Assembly: GCF_009258045.1 (NCBI RefSeq) | Contig: NZ_CP041166.1 | Location: forward strand, 496,001 to 560,000 | Length of the DNA: 64,000 nt | Direction of reading: 5' to 3' | Source of the DNA: Sulfurimonas xiamenensis | GTDB lineage: Bacteria > Campylobacterota > Campylobacteria > Campylobacterales > Sulfurimonadaceae | Shown here: positions 24,926 through 34,674 of the stretch, piece by piece | Position numbering within the stretch: the stretch's first letter is position 1 | Layout of the letters: every line of letters starts with the position of its first letter | Notes under the pieces: generated by a model | The model's input: the letters and a program-made list of their open reading frames with translations, nothing else | Databases searched by the model: none | Told to the model about the DNA's origin: nothing | Made by a program: the position numbers and the translations under genes

Positions 24926-26554
24926 ATGGCAAAAGAGATAATTTTTTCAGACAATGCAAGAAATGCGCTGGCTCGCGGTGTTGCAAAACTAACAGATGCA
25001 GTAAAAGTGACTATGGGACCTCGTGGTCGTAATGTTTTAATCCAAAAAAGTTACGGCAATCCGGTAATTACAAAAGACGGTGTTTCTGTTGCAAGAGAGA
25101 TAGAGCTAAAAGATAAATTAGAAAATATGGGTGCTACGCTTGTCAAGGATGTGGCTTCAAAAACTGCTGATGAGGCGGGAGATGGAACAACTACGGCAAC
25201 TGTTTTAGCAAATGCAATCTTCTCTGAAGGTCTTAGAAACATCACGGCGGGTGCAAATCCTATCGAAGTTAAACGCGGTATGGATAAAGCATGCGAAGCA
25301 ATTTTGGCAAACCTAAAAGCATCTAGTAAAATAGTAAATGGTAAAAAAGATATTGCTCAAGTTGCGACTATCTCTGCAAACTCAGATAAGCAGATCGGGA
25401 ATATGATTGCTGAAGCTATGGAAAAAGTTGGACAAGACGGTGTTATAACTGTTGAGGAAGCTAAAGGTATTGTTGATGAGCTTGATGTAGTTGAAGGTAT
25501 GCAGTTTGACCGCGGGTACCTAAGTCCTTACTTTATAACAAATACTGAAAAGATGATAGCAGAGATTGAAAACCCTTGGATTTTGCTAGTTGACAGTAAA
25601 ATCACTTCACTCAAAGATCTGCTTCCGGTTTTAGAACAAGTTCAAAAAACTTCTCGTCCGCTTCTAATTATTGCCGAAGATGTGGAAGGTGAAGCGCTTT
25701 CAACACTGGTTGTAAATAAGCTTCGCGGTGTTTTAAATATCTCTGCAGTAAAAGCTCCAGGTTTTGGAGACAGAAGAAAAGCGATGCTTCAAGATATTGC
25801 AATCTTAACTGCGGGTACGGTAATATCAGAAGAGACAGGACATACTTTAGAGGGTGCAAGTATAGATATGCTTGGACAAGCTGCTCGTGTTGTAATAGAT
25901 AAAGATAATACTGTAATCGTAAACGGCGCTGGAAAAGCTGAAGATGTGCAAAAAAGAATATCTGAAATTAAAATTCAGATGGAATCAACTACAAGCGAGT
26001 ATGATAAAGAGAAACTTCAAGAGCGTTTGGCAAAACTAAGCGGCGGTGTAGCAGTCATTAAGGTTGGTGCGGCAAGCGAGACTGAGATGAAAGAGAAAAA
26101 AGATAGAGTTGATGATGCGCTTTCAGCTACCAAAGCTGCTGTTGAAGAGGGAATTGTGATCGGCGGTGGCGCTGCTCTTGTTCGTGCTGCTTCAAAAGTA
26201 AATCTTGACCTTGAGGGTGATCAAAAAATAGGTTGCGAGATAATTCTACGCGCTATCAAAGCTCCACTCAAGCAGATTGCTACAAATGCAGGCTATGATG
26301 CAGGTGTAGTAGTAAATGCAGTTGAGAGTGCGACAAATGAAAACATTGGATTTAACGCTGCAACAGGTGAATATGTTGATATGTTTGAAGCAGGAATTAT
26401 TGATCCGCTAAAAGTAGGGCGCGTTGCTCTTACAAATGCTACTTCTATTTCAAGTCTTCTTTTAACAACAGAAGCTGCTATTTATGAACTTCCTGAAGAG
26501 AAGCCTGAAGCTCCTGATATGAGTGGAATGGGCGGAATGCCGGGGATGATGTAA
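24926..26554 (+). CDS. groL: Chaperonin GroEL
   Basis: At 542 aa it is a standard length, with [19 protein letters not shown], the ATP-binding [10 protein letters not shown], the apical domain and a short GGM-rich tail (GMGGMPGMM). With GroES it folds cytosolic proteins. It ends in a strong terminator (26559-26592). The J proteins of the mobile element work with DnaK, not with this chaperonin. Confidence 0.98.
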   Translation: MAKEIIFSDNARNALARGVAKLTDAVKVTMGPRGRNVLIQKSYGNPVITKDGVSVAREIELKDKLENMGATLVKDVASKTADEAGDGTTTATVLANAIFSEGLRNITAGANPIEVKRGMDKACEAILANLKASSKIVNGKKDIAQVATISANSDKQIGNMIAEAMEKVGQDGVITVEEAKGIVDELDVVEGMQFDRGYLSPYFITNTEKMIAEIENPWILLVDSKITSLKDLLPVLEQVQKTSRPLLIIAEDVEGEALSTLVVNKLRGVLNISAVKAPGFGDRRKAMLQDIAILTAGTVISEETGHTLEGASIDMLGQAARVVIDKDNTVIVNGAGKAEDVQKRISEIKIQMESTTSEYDKEKLQERLAKLSGGVAVIKVGAASETEMKEKKDRVDDALSATKAAVEEGIVIGGGAALVRAASKVNLDLEGDQKIGCEIILRAIKAPLKQIATNAGYDAGVVVNAVESATNENIGFNAATGEYVDMFEAGIIDPLKVGRVALTNATSISSLLLTTEAAIYELPEEKPEAPDMSGMGGMPGMM

Positions 26555-26558
26555 AAGC

Positions 26559-26592
26559 CTAAAATCGTGATTTTTTCACGATTTTAGTTTTC
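26559..26592 (+). terminator. Terminator of groES-groEL
   Basis: CTAAAATCGTG-attttttC-ACGATTTTAG, an 11-bp stem, is followed by TTTTC. It directly follows the groEL stop. Confidence 0.85.
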
Positions 26593-26662
26593 AAATTTTT
26601 TTTAAGTAGTTAATTATTTAAATTTGTATAGAATCTTTTAATATAAAAATAAAAGGTATCTT

Positions 26663-28285
26663 GTGAAAATAAAAAATAGTATGTATCTATTTCAGATAAT
26701 ATTTTCACTTTTTATCTTCTTCTGTTTGGCAATCTCTTACACAACTTATAAAAACTATTATTTAAATGATTTAGACGAATATATTGATAAAGAGATAGAA
26801 CTTTATCAAAAATATCTATCATCCTCTTTAAAATTAGTCTCCTTAAAGTATGAAGGAAACAAAAATATTTTTTATAATATACATGAAAAAGCGCTGCAAA
26901 TATTAAAAAAAAATCCTGATACGGATTTGGCAACTTTAAAAAAAGAGTTGCAAAATGAGTGCAAATTAAAAAATTTTGAAATAGAGGCTTTTTTAATTGA
27001 TGAAAATTATAAAATTTTCGACACAACATTTACTCAAGATATGGGGCTTAATCTCTCAATTATAGTAGAAGCAAAAGAGTATTTAGATAGAACCAAAAAA
27101 GATGGCAATATCTATATTGCAAATAATGTCTCCGAAGATGCTTTAGATGGAAAATATAAACTTTACTCCTATTCAAAATTAAAAGAGGGAGTTTTTTTAG
27201 AGTTAGGATTTGTAGATACTGAATTTCATAACAATATTTTTAATGCTTTAGACAAAAATTTAGATTTAAAACTTTACAGAGTAACATCCGTAAATGGATT
27301 TCAATACTATTATGATATTGCTAAAAGAGATAGTTATATATCAAAAAAGGAATATTATCAAAGTTTAAAAAAATTTGATATAAATAAACAAAGCAGCGAT
27401 AAAATAATCAACACAGCAAGAGAAAAAAAGATAATAAAAGATACACAAGGGAAGATAATCAGAGTTTATGTGCCTATACTTGATTATAGAAAATTTGTTA
27501 ATTCATTTTGGCATTATGATATTGTTATGAGTTTTGATATTGATATAAGTAAAAAAATAGAAACTCTAGAAAAATTTGAAAATATTATTATAATTTTTTT
27601 GACATTTATGTTTATGTTTTTGACATTTATGTTTTATTGGTTAAATAAAAATTTTACTCAACCGATTAAAGAGATAGAAAATGCAATGACCGCTTCAAAA
27701 CTAGTTGATAACATTAAAAATGAGAATGAGATAGGGCATATAGCGCAAGCATACAATAAACTGCTTACAAACTTACATAATAAAATAAAGAAAAATAGAG
27801 AGTTGATTCGTATTGATTTTTTAACAAAAGCGAAAAATCGAAAAGCATATCATGAAAATGTTTTAGAACTTCTATCTCTTTATAAAAGATATCAGATACC
27901 ATTTTCAATTATGCTCTTTGATATTGATAATTTTAAAGAAGTTAATGACACATATGGTCATAGTGTCGGCGACGATGTTTTAAAAGATATCACAAGGCTG
28001 GTAAAGTCTGAGATTAGGGAGAGTGACTTTTTATATAGAGTTGGCGGAGAAGAGTTTGTTGTTCTTTTCCCTCAAACTTCTTTACAAAGTGCAAAAAAAG
28101 TTGCTGAAAAAATAAGAAAAATTATACAAAACAATCTTAATACCATAGAAAATAGAACAATTACCATAAGTATAGGAGTGTGTGAAGTTGAAGCGGATGA
28201 TATAGGAGATTCTCTTTATAAAAAAGTTGACCAGCTGCTCTACAAAGCAAAAAAGAGCGGAAAAAACAGAGTTTGTTGCGAATGA
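26663..28285 (+). CDS. Membrane sensor diguanylate cyclase
   Basis: The 540-aa protein has an N-terminal membrane helix (about 7-28), a periplasmic sensory region (to about 300), a second helix (about 310-332), a HAMP-like linker (TQPIKEIENAMTASKL) and a GGDEF domain whose active site is GGEEF near residue 462, with DNFKEVNDTYGH and the second-half SIGVCE. It should make cyclic di-GMP in response to an unknown extracytoplasmic signal. Start is GTG with AAAAGG six bases upstream. The gene's TGA overlaps the next ATG. Confidence 0.9.
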   Translation: MKIKNSMYLFQIIFSLFIFFCLAISYTTYKNYYLNDLDEYIDKEIELYQKYLSSSLKLVSLKYEGNKNIFYNIHEKALQILKKNPDTDLATLKKELQNECKLKNFEIEAFLIDENYKIFDTTFTQDMGLNLSIIVEAKEYLDRTKKDGNIYIANNVSEDALDGKYKLYSYSKLKEGVFLELGFVDTEFHNNIFNALDKNLDLKLYRVTSVNGFQYYYDIAKRDSYISKKEYYQSLKKFDINKQSSDKIINTAREKKIIKDTQGKIIRVYVPILDYRKFVNSFWHYDIVMSFDIDISKKIETLEKFENIIIIFLTFMFMFLTFMFYWLNKNFTQPIKEIENAMTASKLVDNIKNENEIGHIAQAYNKLLTNLHNKIKKNRELIRIDFLTKAKNRKAYHENVLELLSLYKRYQIPFSIMLFDIDNFKEVNDTYGHSVGDDVLKDITRLVKSEIRESDFLYRVGGEEFVVLFPQTSLQSAKKVAEKIRKIIQNNLNTIENRTITISIGVCEVEADDIGDSLYKKVDQLLYKAKKSGKNRVCCE

Positions 28286-28851
28286 TGAAAAAAGAGATTT
28301 TAGAGCGTTATGAGAGAGCTGATAGCGGAGAGATAATTATTGATGTTTCAACGCAGAAAGTGGAAGATTTATATAGCAAATTTGATAAAAAATCTCACTT
28401 TTTAAAAAAAGATCTTAATCAAGATTTGGTAGAGTATATCATTGATTGCGCTATGGAAATTGGGGAAGAAAAATTTATAATATGTTTTAATTTTGAATCA
28501 CAGATAGAAGATACATCTGCTTTAAAACTTCAAAATAGCGTTAATAGATTTTTTTTATATCTGCAAGAACATGAGCGCACAAAAATGAAGGACATGCTTA
28601 AAAAATCAGTAACTCTGCTTTTTATAGGAGCATTTATAGCTACAATTTCTGTGTTTATGCATCAAAGTGAGTTAATGAATAGAAGTATCGGATATGCCGT
28701 TATGGCAGAAGGATTAACAGTTGCCGCATGGGTCTCTTTATGGGAAGCTTTAGCCACTTTTTTGATTAAATGGGTGCCTTATAAAAAGAAAATTTCACTC
28801 TATAAACGCATCGCAAATGCTAAAATCAGGTTTAATTTTAATGCTAAATAA
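28282..28851 (+). CDS. Hypothetical two-helix membrane protein
   Basis: The ATG at 28282 lies in ATGA with the cyclase stop, so the two genes are translationally coupled. The 189-aa product has a soluble N-terminal half and two hydrophobic helices (about 108-124 and 138-160), then a basic tail. A middle segment, SALKLQNSVNRFFLYLQEHER, is helical. The family is not recognised; the role is probably with the cyclase. Confidence 0.7.
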   Translation: MMKKEILERYERADSGEIIIDVSTQKVEDLYSKFDKKSHFLKKDLNQDLVEYIIDCAMEIGEEKFIICFNFESQIEDTSALKLQNSVNRFFLYLQEHERTKMKDMLKKSVTLLFIGAFIATISVFMHQSELMNRSIGYAVMAEGLTVAAWVSLWEALATFLIKWVPYKKKISLYKRIANAKIRFNFNAK

Positions 28852-28856
28852 ATTTT

Positions 28857-28891
28857 AAAACCAGTTCCTGAATAAATCAGGTTCCAGTTTT
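28857..28891. terminator. Bidirectional terminator between convergent genes
   Basis: AAAACCAGTTCCTGA-ataaa-TCAGGTTCCAGTTTT has a perfect 5-bp inner stem and outer AAAAC/GTTTT arms. T-runs are available in both directions. It lies between the 28.3-kb gene and tpx. Confidence 0.6.
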
Positions 28892-29399
28892 ATCTAGCTT
28901 GCTTTATAGCTTCAAGGGCTGCTTCATAGTTGGGTTCAGCCGTAACCTCTTTTACAATCTCTTTATAAACGATAGTTCCGCTTCTGTCAATCACAAAAAC
29001 AGCTCTTGCGCTTAATCCTTTTAGCTTATTGTCATCCATTAGAACACCATAGGCTTTACTTACATTTTTGTCCAGATAATCACTCGCTACTGCAAGGTTT
29101 TCAATGCCGCTGGTTGTACAAAAACGCTCTGAAGCAAACGGCAAATCCATTGAGACAACTGTTGTTTCGCAGATATCCAGGTTGTTTACATCTTCGTTAA
29201 ATCTTCTTGTTTCAGCAGCACATGTGTCTGTATCAAGAGAAGGAACGGTTATAAGCAGCTGTATTTTATCTTTTGCTCCGCCGATTTCTACACTGTTCAA
29301 GTCAGTTCCTATTGCATTGACAATCGGTGCTTTGTCTCCTACACCAACTGCATCGCCTGCTAAATTTACGATTGAGCCTTTGAACATTGTTGTTTGCAT
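28890..29399 (-). CDS. tpx: Thiol peroxidase Tpx
   Basis: The 169-aa atypical 2-Cys peroxiredoxin reduces peroxides with thioredoxin. It has the peroxidatic Cys60 in PSLDTDTCAAETRRF and the resolving Cys94 in LPFASERFC, and the KGLSARAVFVID and EPNYEAALEA segments of Tpx. It is periplasmic or cytosolic; no signal peptide is present. It stands alone between the two convergent or divergent neighbours. Confidence 0.96.
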   Translation of the reverse strand: MQTTMFKGSIVNLAGDAVGVGDKAPIVNAIGTDLNSVEIGGAKDKIQLLITVPSLDTDTCAAETRRFNEDVNNLDICETTVVSMDLPFASERFCTTSGIENLAVASDYLDKNVSKAYGVLMDDNKLKGLSARAVFVIDRSGTIVYKEIVKEVTAEPNYEAALEAIKQAR

Positions 29400-29508
29400 A
29401 AATATTCCTTAGATTTTTTTTAATTATGTTATCATAAAAATTATGTAATTTATCTTTTATTATTTTAATTTTAAATACAATTGTAAAAATTTAACAACAA
29501 GAGTATAT

Positions 29509-29742
29509 ATGCAAAACCCTTTTGAAACAGATCAAATTAAAAATTATCTACTTTTTTATGTAGGTATAGTTGCAATAATGGTTCTATTTTTTATTGCAAC
29601 CACTCTTTTTCATGATACAAAAGATATTGAAAAGAAAGTATTTAACATAGAACAAAATAGCATAAAATCCACAGATACAAGAGAAAAAGAGGAGCAAGAC
29701 CCCATAAAAAGCAGGTTTAAGCTTTTAGATAAAACTTATTGA
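29509..29742 (+). CDS. Small single-pass membrane protein
   Basis: The 77-aa protein has one helix (about 13-32) and a charged tail. It is not recognised. It ends overlapping the last bases of the exbD gene on the other strand (convergent). Confidence 0.6.
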   Translation: MQNPFETDQIKNYLLFYVGIVAIMVLFFIATTLFHDTKDIEKKVFNIEQNSIKSTDTREKEEQDPIKSRFKLLDKTY

Positions 29743-30134
29743 TCTTCTTTTGTAACTATGTATAGCTGCTCGTGATTTAAACTCTTTAGTATATCCATTA
29801 CTGCAACAAAATCTTGAAATTTAGATTCTTTATCGCTTCTAAGAACAACTGTCTGCTCTTTTGAAATTGTAGAGAGTTCTGTTTCAAGTGCTTTTAGATC
29901 AACTCTTTTCTCTTCGATAAAAAGTTCTCCTTTAGCATTTATATAAATGGTCACCTCTTTTTTCAATTCTTCTTTTGTTGATGCTTTTGCAGTCGGAAGT
30001 TCGATAGGAATAATGCCTTTGCTTACAAATGTTGCCGTTGTTAAAACCATAACCAAAAGGACAAGCATGATATCGATAAAAGGAATAACATTTATCTCAT
30101 CAAATCTTTTTCTCTGTTTTTTACATTTTGCCAT
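29736..30134 (-). CDS. exbD: ExbD/TolR-type proton-channel subunit
   Basis: The 132-aa protein has the family's order: a basic cytosolic start, one membrane helix with the conserved Asp (VIPFIDIMLVLLVM), and a periplasmic domain (TIYINAKGELFIEEK). With ExbB it uses the proton gradient to drive TonB or a Tol-like partner. It follows exbB by 2 bp; a tonB gene lies far away at 57.8 kb. Confidence 0.92.
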   Translation of the reverse strand: MAKCKKQRKRFDEINVIPFIDIMLVLLVMVLTTATFVSKGIIPIELPTAKASTKEELKKEVTIYINAKGELFIEEKRVDLKALETELSTISKEQTVVLRSDKESKFQDFVAVMDILKSLNHEQLYIVTKEDQ

Positions 30135-30136
30135 GA

Positions 30137-30589
30137 TTAGTTACTTGCTTTTTCTTCTTGATTTACATCAAATATAGTCAATATTTTCTCTACTTTGCGA
30201 AGCAGTATAGTATAAGCGACTATTGCCGGCATTGCAACAATAAGTCCCATGGCAGTAGCTTTAAGAGCAAGAGCAAGACCTACCATGATTTTTTTAGCAT
30301 CTATAGCACTGGCGTCACCCATTGTATAAAAGGTAAGCATTATCCCGATAACAGTTCCCAAAAGACCGACATAGGGCGCATTGGAGCCTATCGCACTTAT
30401 AACACTTATGTTATTTGTCAAATCCATCTCTAAAATATCTCTATGCGTATATTTTTCAACATCTACGGTACTGTAAAACATCATTCTCTCTATAAAAAGC
30501 CAAAGAGTAACAATACTCATAAGAACAAGAAGACCTATGACTCCATAATCTAGAGCTGTTTCCGAATACGCTAAAATATTTTTTTCCAT
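30137..30589 (-). CDS. exbB: ExbB/TolQ-type proton-channel subunit
   Basis: The 150-aa protein has three membrane helices and the MotA/TolQ/ExbB core (ISAIGSNAPYVGLLGTVIGIMLTF and the ATAMGLIVAMPAIVAY helix). It is short, as in the TonB-dependent class of Campylobacterota. Its ATG overlaps the kinase stop by one base (TAATG). Confidence 0.92.
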   Translation of the reverse strand: MEKNILAYSETALDYGVIGLLVLMSIVTLWLFIERMMFYSTVDVEKYTHRDILEMDLTNNISVISAIGSNAPYVGLLGTVIGIMLTFYTMGDASAIDAKKIMVGLALALKATAMGLIVAMPAIVAYTILLRKVEKILTIFDVNQEEKASN

Positions 30590-31419
30590 TAATTTTCCTT
30601 AAATTTTAATATAACTACTGTTCCTATATTAGGTTTTGATCTAAACTTTAAAACAATATTGTTTGTATCGCAAAATCTTTTTACCATACCGAGCCCTATT
30701 CCAAAACCTTTTATGCTTTCATTGCTTTGGTAGTAATCATCAAAAATTCTTAAAAGTTCCATTTCATCAATTCCGCAACCATAATCTTGTATATAGAGAG
30801 CAGAATCCTGCAATTTTATACTTATTTTGTGAATATTTTGTGAATATTTCACTGCATTGTCTATAAGATTGTCAATTACTTTTGATAAGCCTACTTTATC
30901 ATTGTAGATTTGTGTAGGTTCAACCAAAAGATCAAATTCTATATGAGGAAAAATATGCTTAATAAATTCAACTCTGCTTTTTAAAAGTTCATCGAGATTT
31001 ATTATCTCATATGTTACATTTGAACTTTGCAATTTTATCATATAGTCAAGTTCATTATATCTTTGTTGAAGCATTTCACATGCATTTTCAATTCTTGAAA
31101 TTCTTTTTATATCTTTATCACTGTTTAAATTCTTTTTTAACATATGGATATTTGTCATAATAGTGCTGATAGGAAGGTTTAGTTCATGCAGCGTCTCTTT
31201 TGATAAATTTTGAAGATTTGTTACATGCTCAACAAGTGGATCTATTGAGAGCTTGGCAAGGATAATTCCTGCAAAAGCAATTAAACAAAGCAGTATAAGA
31301 AGTAACAAAAGAATATTTTCTATTTTTATAATTTCTATAAAATAGTATAAGATAGTAACTATAGAAATAGCAGTTAAGAGATAATAAACAAAAACAATAA
31401 TGCGAAGATTACGAAACAA
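30589..31419 (-). CDS. Sensor histidine kinase
   Basis: The 276-aa protein has two membrane helices in the first ~55 residues with almost no periplasmic loop. The DHp helix has the phosphoacceptor His in LHELNLPIS, and the ATPase domain has IDNLIDNAVKYS (N box), DYGCGID and GFGIGLGMV. Its signal is probably membrane-based. It overlaps its response regulator by 11 bp. Confidence 0.9.
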   Translation of the reverse strand: MFRNLRIIVFVYYLLTAISIVTILYYFIEIIKIENILLLLLILLCLIAFAGIILAKLSIDPLVEHVTNLQNLSKETLHELNLPISTIMTNIHMLKKNLNSDKDIKRISRIENACEMLQQRYNELDYMIKLQSSNVTYEIINLDELLKSRVEFIKHIFPHIEFDLLVEPTQIYNDKVGLSKVIDNLIDNAVKYSQNIHKISIKLQDSALYIQDYGCGIDEMELLRIFDDYYQSNESIKGFGIGLGMVKRFCDTNNIVLKFRSKPNIGTVVILKFKEN

Positions 31420-32062
31420 GCTTGTATCCTATGCCTCGAATATTTTCAATAGTTACTTCAGGAATCATTTGTTTTATGCGATTTACATAAACTCTTAGTG
31501 CCCCGTCGCTGGCTTTTTCGTTATGGCTCCACAGCTCATTTAAAATCAGTTCTTTTGGTACAGTGTTGTTTATATGCTTCATAAGGAGTGCAAGTAGTTC
31601 ATACTCTTTTTTTGAGAGTTCTAACTCTGCATTTTTATATAAAATGCGTTTATGAATATAATCATTGCATAATAAACCTATACATTCAATATTGTTGGAT
31701 GTGGCTCTTTTTAAGAGTGCTTTTATGCGAAGAAGCAACTCTTTTGTATTAAACGGCTTGATTAAAAAATCGTCTCCGCCGCATAAAAAGCTTTTTTCCA
31801 GCATCTCTTTATCTTTATGTGAAGTTAAAAAAATGGCAGGAGTATTGTCGTTTGAGTCTCTTAACTCTTTTAACAGAGTTGTTCCATTTATAAGCGGAAC
31901 ATTGATATCAAGAAGATAGAGATCAAATTTTTGTGAAAATGTAATATCCATAGCACTCTGCCCATTTGGGACATGAACAACTTCAAATCCACTCTCTTCG
32001 AGCAAATCCACAAGAGTTTCTGCAAAAAGCATATCATCTTCAAGCAATAAAATTTTACTCAA
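31409..32062 (-). CDS. OmpR-family response regulator
   Basis: The 217-aa protein has a receiver domain with Asp-Asp near the N-terminus (LLEDDMLF), phosphoacceptor Asp in DLYLLDINVP, Lys in FLIKPF, and a winged-helix DNA-binding domain (LRVYVNRIKQMIP). It is the partner of the adjacent kinase. Its start overlaps the end of pyrC. Confidence 0.93.
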   Translation of the reverse strand: MSKILLLEDDMLFAETLVDLLEESGFEVVHVPNGQSAMDITFSQKFDLYLLDINVPLINGTTLLKELRDSNDNTPAIFLTSHKDKEMLEKSFLCGGDDFLIKPFNTKELLLRIKALLKRATSNNIECIGLLCNDYIHKRILYKNAELELSKKEYELLALLMKHINNTVPKELILNELWSHNEKASDGALRVYVNRIKQMIPEVTIENIRGIGYKLVS

Positions 32063-33062
32063 TGCTTTGAATTGCCCAGTTTATAATTTTATCGCTGTAC
32101 ATAGGAACAACACCGTTATAATCTTTAGGTACAAGAAAAGGTCGTTTCTCTAAAATAACCTCTTTAAATTCAGGGCAGATTCCATATATGTTTTGTGCAT
32201 TGTCGCTGACAAATGCTTGAAGATTCTCAAGCTTGTTATACTGTTCAAAAATTTCACATAAAAGCTGAAGCGCTATAGGTGCGGTAAAGATTCCGGCTGC
32301 ACATCCAGCGCTCTCTTTCTTCTCTCTCGAGTGCGGTGCAGAGTCCGAGCCGAACATAACTTTAGGATGCGCCTCAAGTGCAACTGAGAGAAGTGCATCC
32401 AAATCTTCTGGGCGTTTAGCTATTGGTTTGCAAAAATTATGAGGCATCATCATGCCGCCTATTACATCATCAAGCGTTAGAAGCAGGTGGTGAACGGTTA
32501 TGGTCGCATAAAGATTTTTATATTTGTCTAACATATCCACAGCCGCCTTGGTTGTGATATGCTCCATTATGATTTTTAAGTTTGGAAAATTTTTGGCAAG
32601 CAGTTCATAAACACTCATAAATTCTGCTTCTCTATCCATAACAAAGCCGTCAGTCTCTCCATGAACACAAAGAGGAATTCCTAAATCACTCATCGCCTCA
32701 AGCGTTTCACGCATCTCTTCAATATCAAAAGATGAAACGCCTCCCTCTGAATTTGTTGTAATTCCTGCAGGGTAAAGCTTTATGGCCGTTATATGTTCAG
32801 CTATGCCTGTTAAAAATTTTCTATCGTAATTTTTATAAAAAAGTGTCATATATGGTTCAAAAAAATCATTTGGAATTGTTGCCATAATTCGCTCTTTGTA
32901 AGCTTTTAAACTTTCAAGGCTGTCAACTGGAGGGACTAGGTTTGGCATAACCAACCCTCCGCTAAAGCTATAAGCACTTAGAGGAGCAACATTTTCAAGC
33001 ATTACACCGTCTCGAAGATGCAGATGCATATCAAGAGGCATTAAAAGAGTATGAGTTTTCAT
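32055..33062 (-). CDS. pyrC: Dihydroorotase
   Basis: The 335-aa class II dihydroorotase makes dihydroorotate in pyrimidine synthesis. It has the metal HxH in MPLDMHLHLRDG, the carboxylated Lys in TAIKLYPAGITTNS, and the catalytic Asp in FGSDSAPHS. It heads a five-gene operon whose other members are a two-component system and exbB-exbD. Confidence 0.95.
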   Translation of the reverse strand: MKTHTLLMPLDMHLHLRDGVMLENVAPLSAYSFSGGLVMPNLVPPVDSLESLKAYKERIMATIPNDFFEPYMTLFYKNYDRKFLTGIAEHITAIKLYPAGITTNSEGGVSSFDIEEMRETLEAMSDLGIPLCVHGETDGFVMDREAEFMSVYELLAKNFPNLKIIMEHITTKAAVDMLDKYKNLYATITVHHLLLTLDDVIGGMMMPHNFCKPIAKRPEDLDALLSVALEAHPKVMFGSDSAPHSREKKESAGCAAGIFTAPIALQLLCEIFEQYNKLENLQAFVSDNAQNIYGICPEFKEVILEKRPFLVPKDYNGVVPMYSDKIINWAIQSIE

Positions 33063-33119
33063 TATTTTCCTTCAGTAAATCGGTCTATTTCTTTTTAATT
33101 GTATCAAAAATCATCTATT

Positions 33120-34478
33120 TTATAAAGATTCTTTTGCTTTAATAATCAAATCGTTTATCGCTTTTTCATAGAGTTTGACCTCTTTTTGCGAGGTTGATTC
33201 AAAGCGGGTGACTAAAACCGGCGTTGTGTTTGAAGCGCGAACAAGTCCCCATCCATGCTCAAAATTTATGCGAACACCATCAACATCAATAATGTTTTTG
33301 ATGGCAGGAAATGATTCTGGAGGGCTTTTTAGAAGCTCTTTAACTTTGTCGATGATTTTAAACTTCTCGCTCTCTGTCGTGTGAACTTTTATCTCCTCTG
33401 TTGAGAAGACTTTCGGAAGTTTTGCAAGTTCATCATCCAAATTTATTCCATCATTTATAAGCTCTAGCATTCTAAGAGTTGCATAGATGGCATCATCATA
33501 ACCAAAGTAGCGATTTTTGAAAAATATATGTCCGCTTACTTCACATGCAAGATCTGCATTTGTCTCCTGCATCTTTACTTTTAGATTAGAGTGACCGGTT
33601 TTATACATAATGACTTTGGCACCGCGGCGCTCAAGCTCATCATACATAACTTGTGAGCATTTTACTTCACCTACAACGGTCGGCTTATCCATTTTCATCG
33701 CAAATAAAAGAGCCATCATATCGCCTTTTATATTGTTTTTATGGGTTAGTACTGCAATTCTGTCAGCATCTCCGTCATAAGCAAAAGCGATGTCGCCTTC
33801 TTCTTCTAAAAGCTTTTTGACATCTTCTAGGTTATGCTCATCCGTTGGATCTGGATGATGGTTTGGAAAAGTACCGTCAGGCTCAACATATAGCCCTTTT
33901 GTATTGAGATTCAAAGCGCTGAATATCTTCTCTGTCACAACTCCGGCTACGCCGTTTCCGCAATCGTAAACAATTTTTGTCGGCATATTTTTTAGATGTT
34001 GAAACTCATTGACTAAAAAGTCAATATATCTTGTGAGAGCATCTATTTTTGTGACATCTCTTTCTGTTTTTGGAGGAAGGTTCATCTCTTCACATTCTCG
34101 CCCAAGGGCATAAATCTCTTCTCCAAAAAAAGGTGCTTTGTTTATGGTGATTTTAAAACCGTTGTATTCACTAGGATTGTGTGAACCTGTAATCATTACT
34201 GAAGCAGAGGGAGTAATTCCGTCAAACTCGTTGTAGTTGCAAAAGTAGTTAACGGGAGTCGGAACAAGCCCCATATCGAGTACTTTTTTGCCTCCGGCAT
34301 TGAGCCCCTGAACCAAATACTCAAAGAGGATAGGGGAGTGGTTTCTGGCATCATAACCGACAGCCACATATTCACCCTCTATTTTAGAAGCCAGTGCATA
34401 ACCTATACGAACAACACTCTGTTCATTTAACTCTTTTTCGTAAATTCCTCTTATATCATACTCTCTGTAAATACTCAC
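33120..34478 (-). CDS. Phosphomannomutase / phosphoglucomutase
   Basis: The 452-aa alpha-D-phosphohexomutase has the phosphoserine loop MITGSHNPSEYNGFK, the magnesium loop AYDGDADRIA, the sugar-binding EVSGHIFF and the phosphate loop VRASNTTP. It interconverts hexose-6- and -1-phosphates for surface polysaccharides (AlgC/ManB group). Substrate preference cannot be read from sequence. Confidence 0.93.
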   Translation of the reverse strand: MSIYREYDIRGIYEKELNEQSVVRIGYALASKIEGEYVAVGYDARNHSPILFEYLVQGLNAGGKKVLDMGLVPTPVNYFCNYNEFDGITPSASVMITGSHNPSEYNGFKITINKAPFFGEEIYALGRECEEMNLPPKTERDVTKIDALTRYIDFLVNEFQHLKNMPTKIVYDCGNGVAGVVTEKIFSALNLNTKGLYVEPDGTFPNHHPDPTDEHNLEDVKKLLEEEGDIAFAYDGDADRIAVLTHKNNIKGDMMALLFAMKMDKPTVVGEVKCSQVMYDELERRGAKVIMYKTGHSNLKVKMQETNADLACEVSGHIFFKNRYFGYDDAIYATLRMLELINDGINLDDELAKLPKVFSTEEIKVHTTESEKFKIIDKVKELLKSPPESFPAIKNIIDVDGVRINFEHGWGLVRASNTTPVLVTRFESTSQKEVKLYEKAINDLIIKAKESL

Positions 34479-34674
34479 TTTTTTGCCTTTTGTGGTTGTA
34501 TAAATGTAATTTTACAATAAATCACTTTAGAATCATATAATCAATACTATTAGAAATTGAAATAGTTGTTTTTTAAAAAAAATATATCTTGTTTAGCACC
34601 TAATATTTTTTTTCAATTTTACCAAAGAGAGATTTGTTATAATGAAAAGAATTTCAATATAATAAAGGTCGTTT

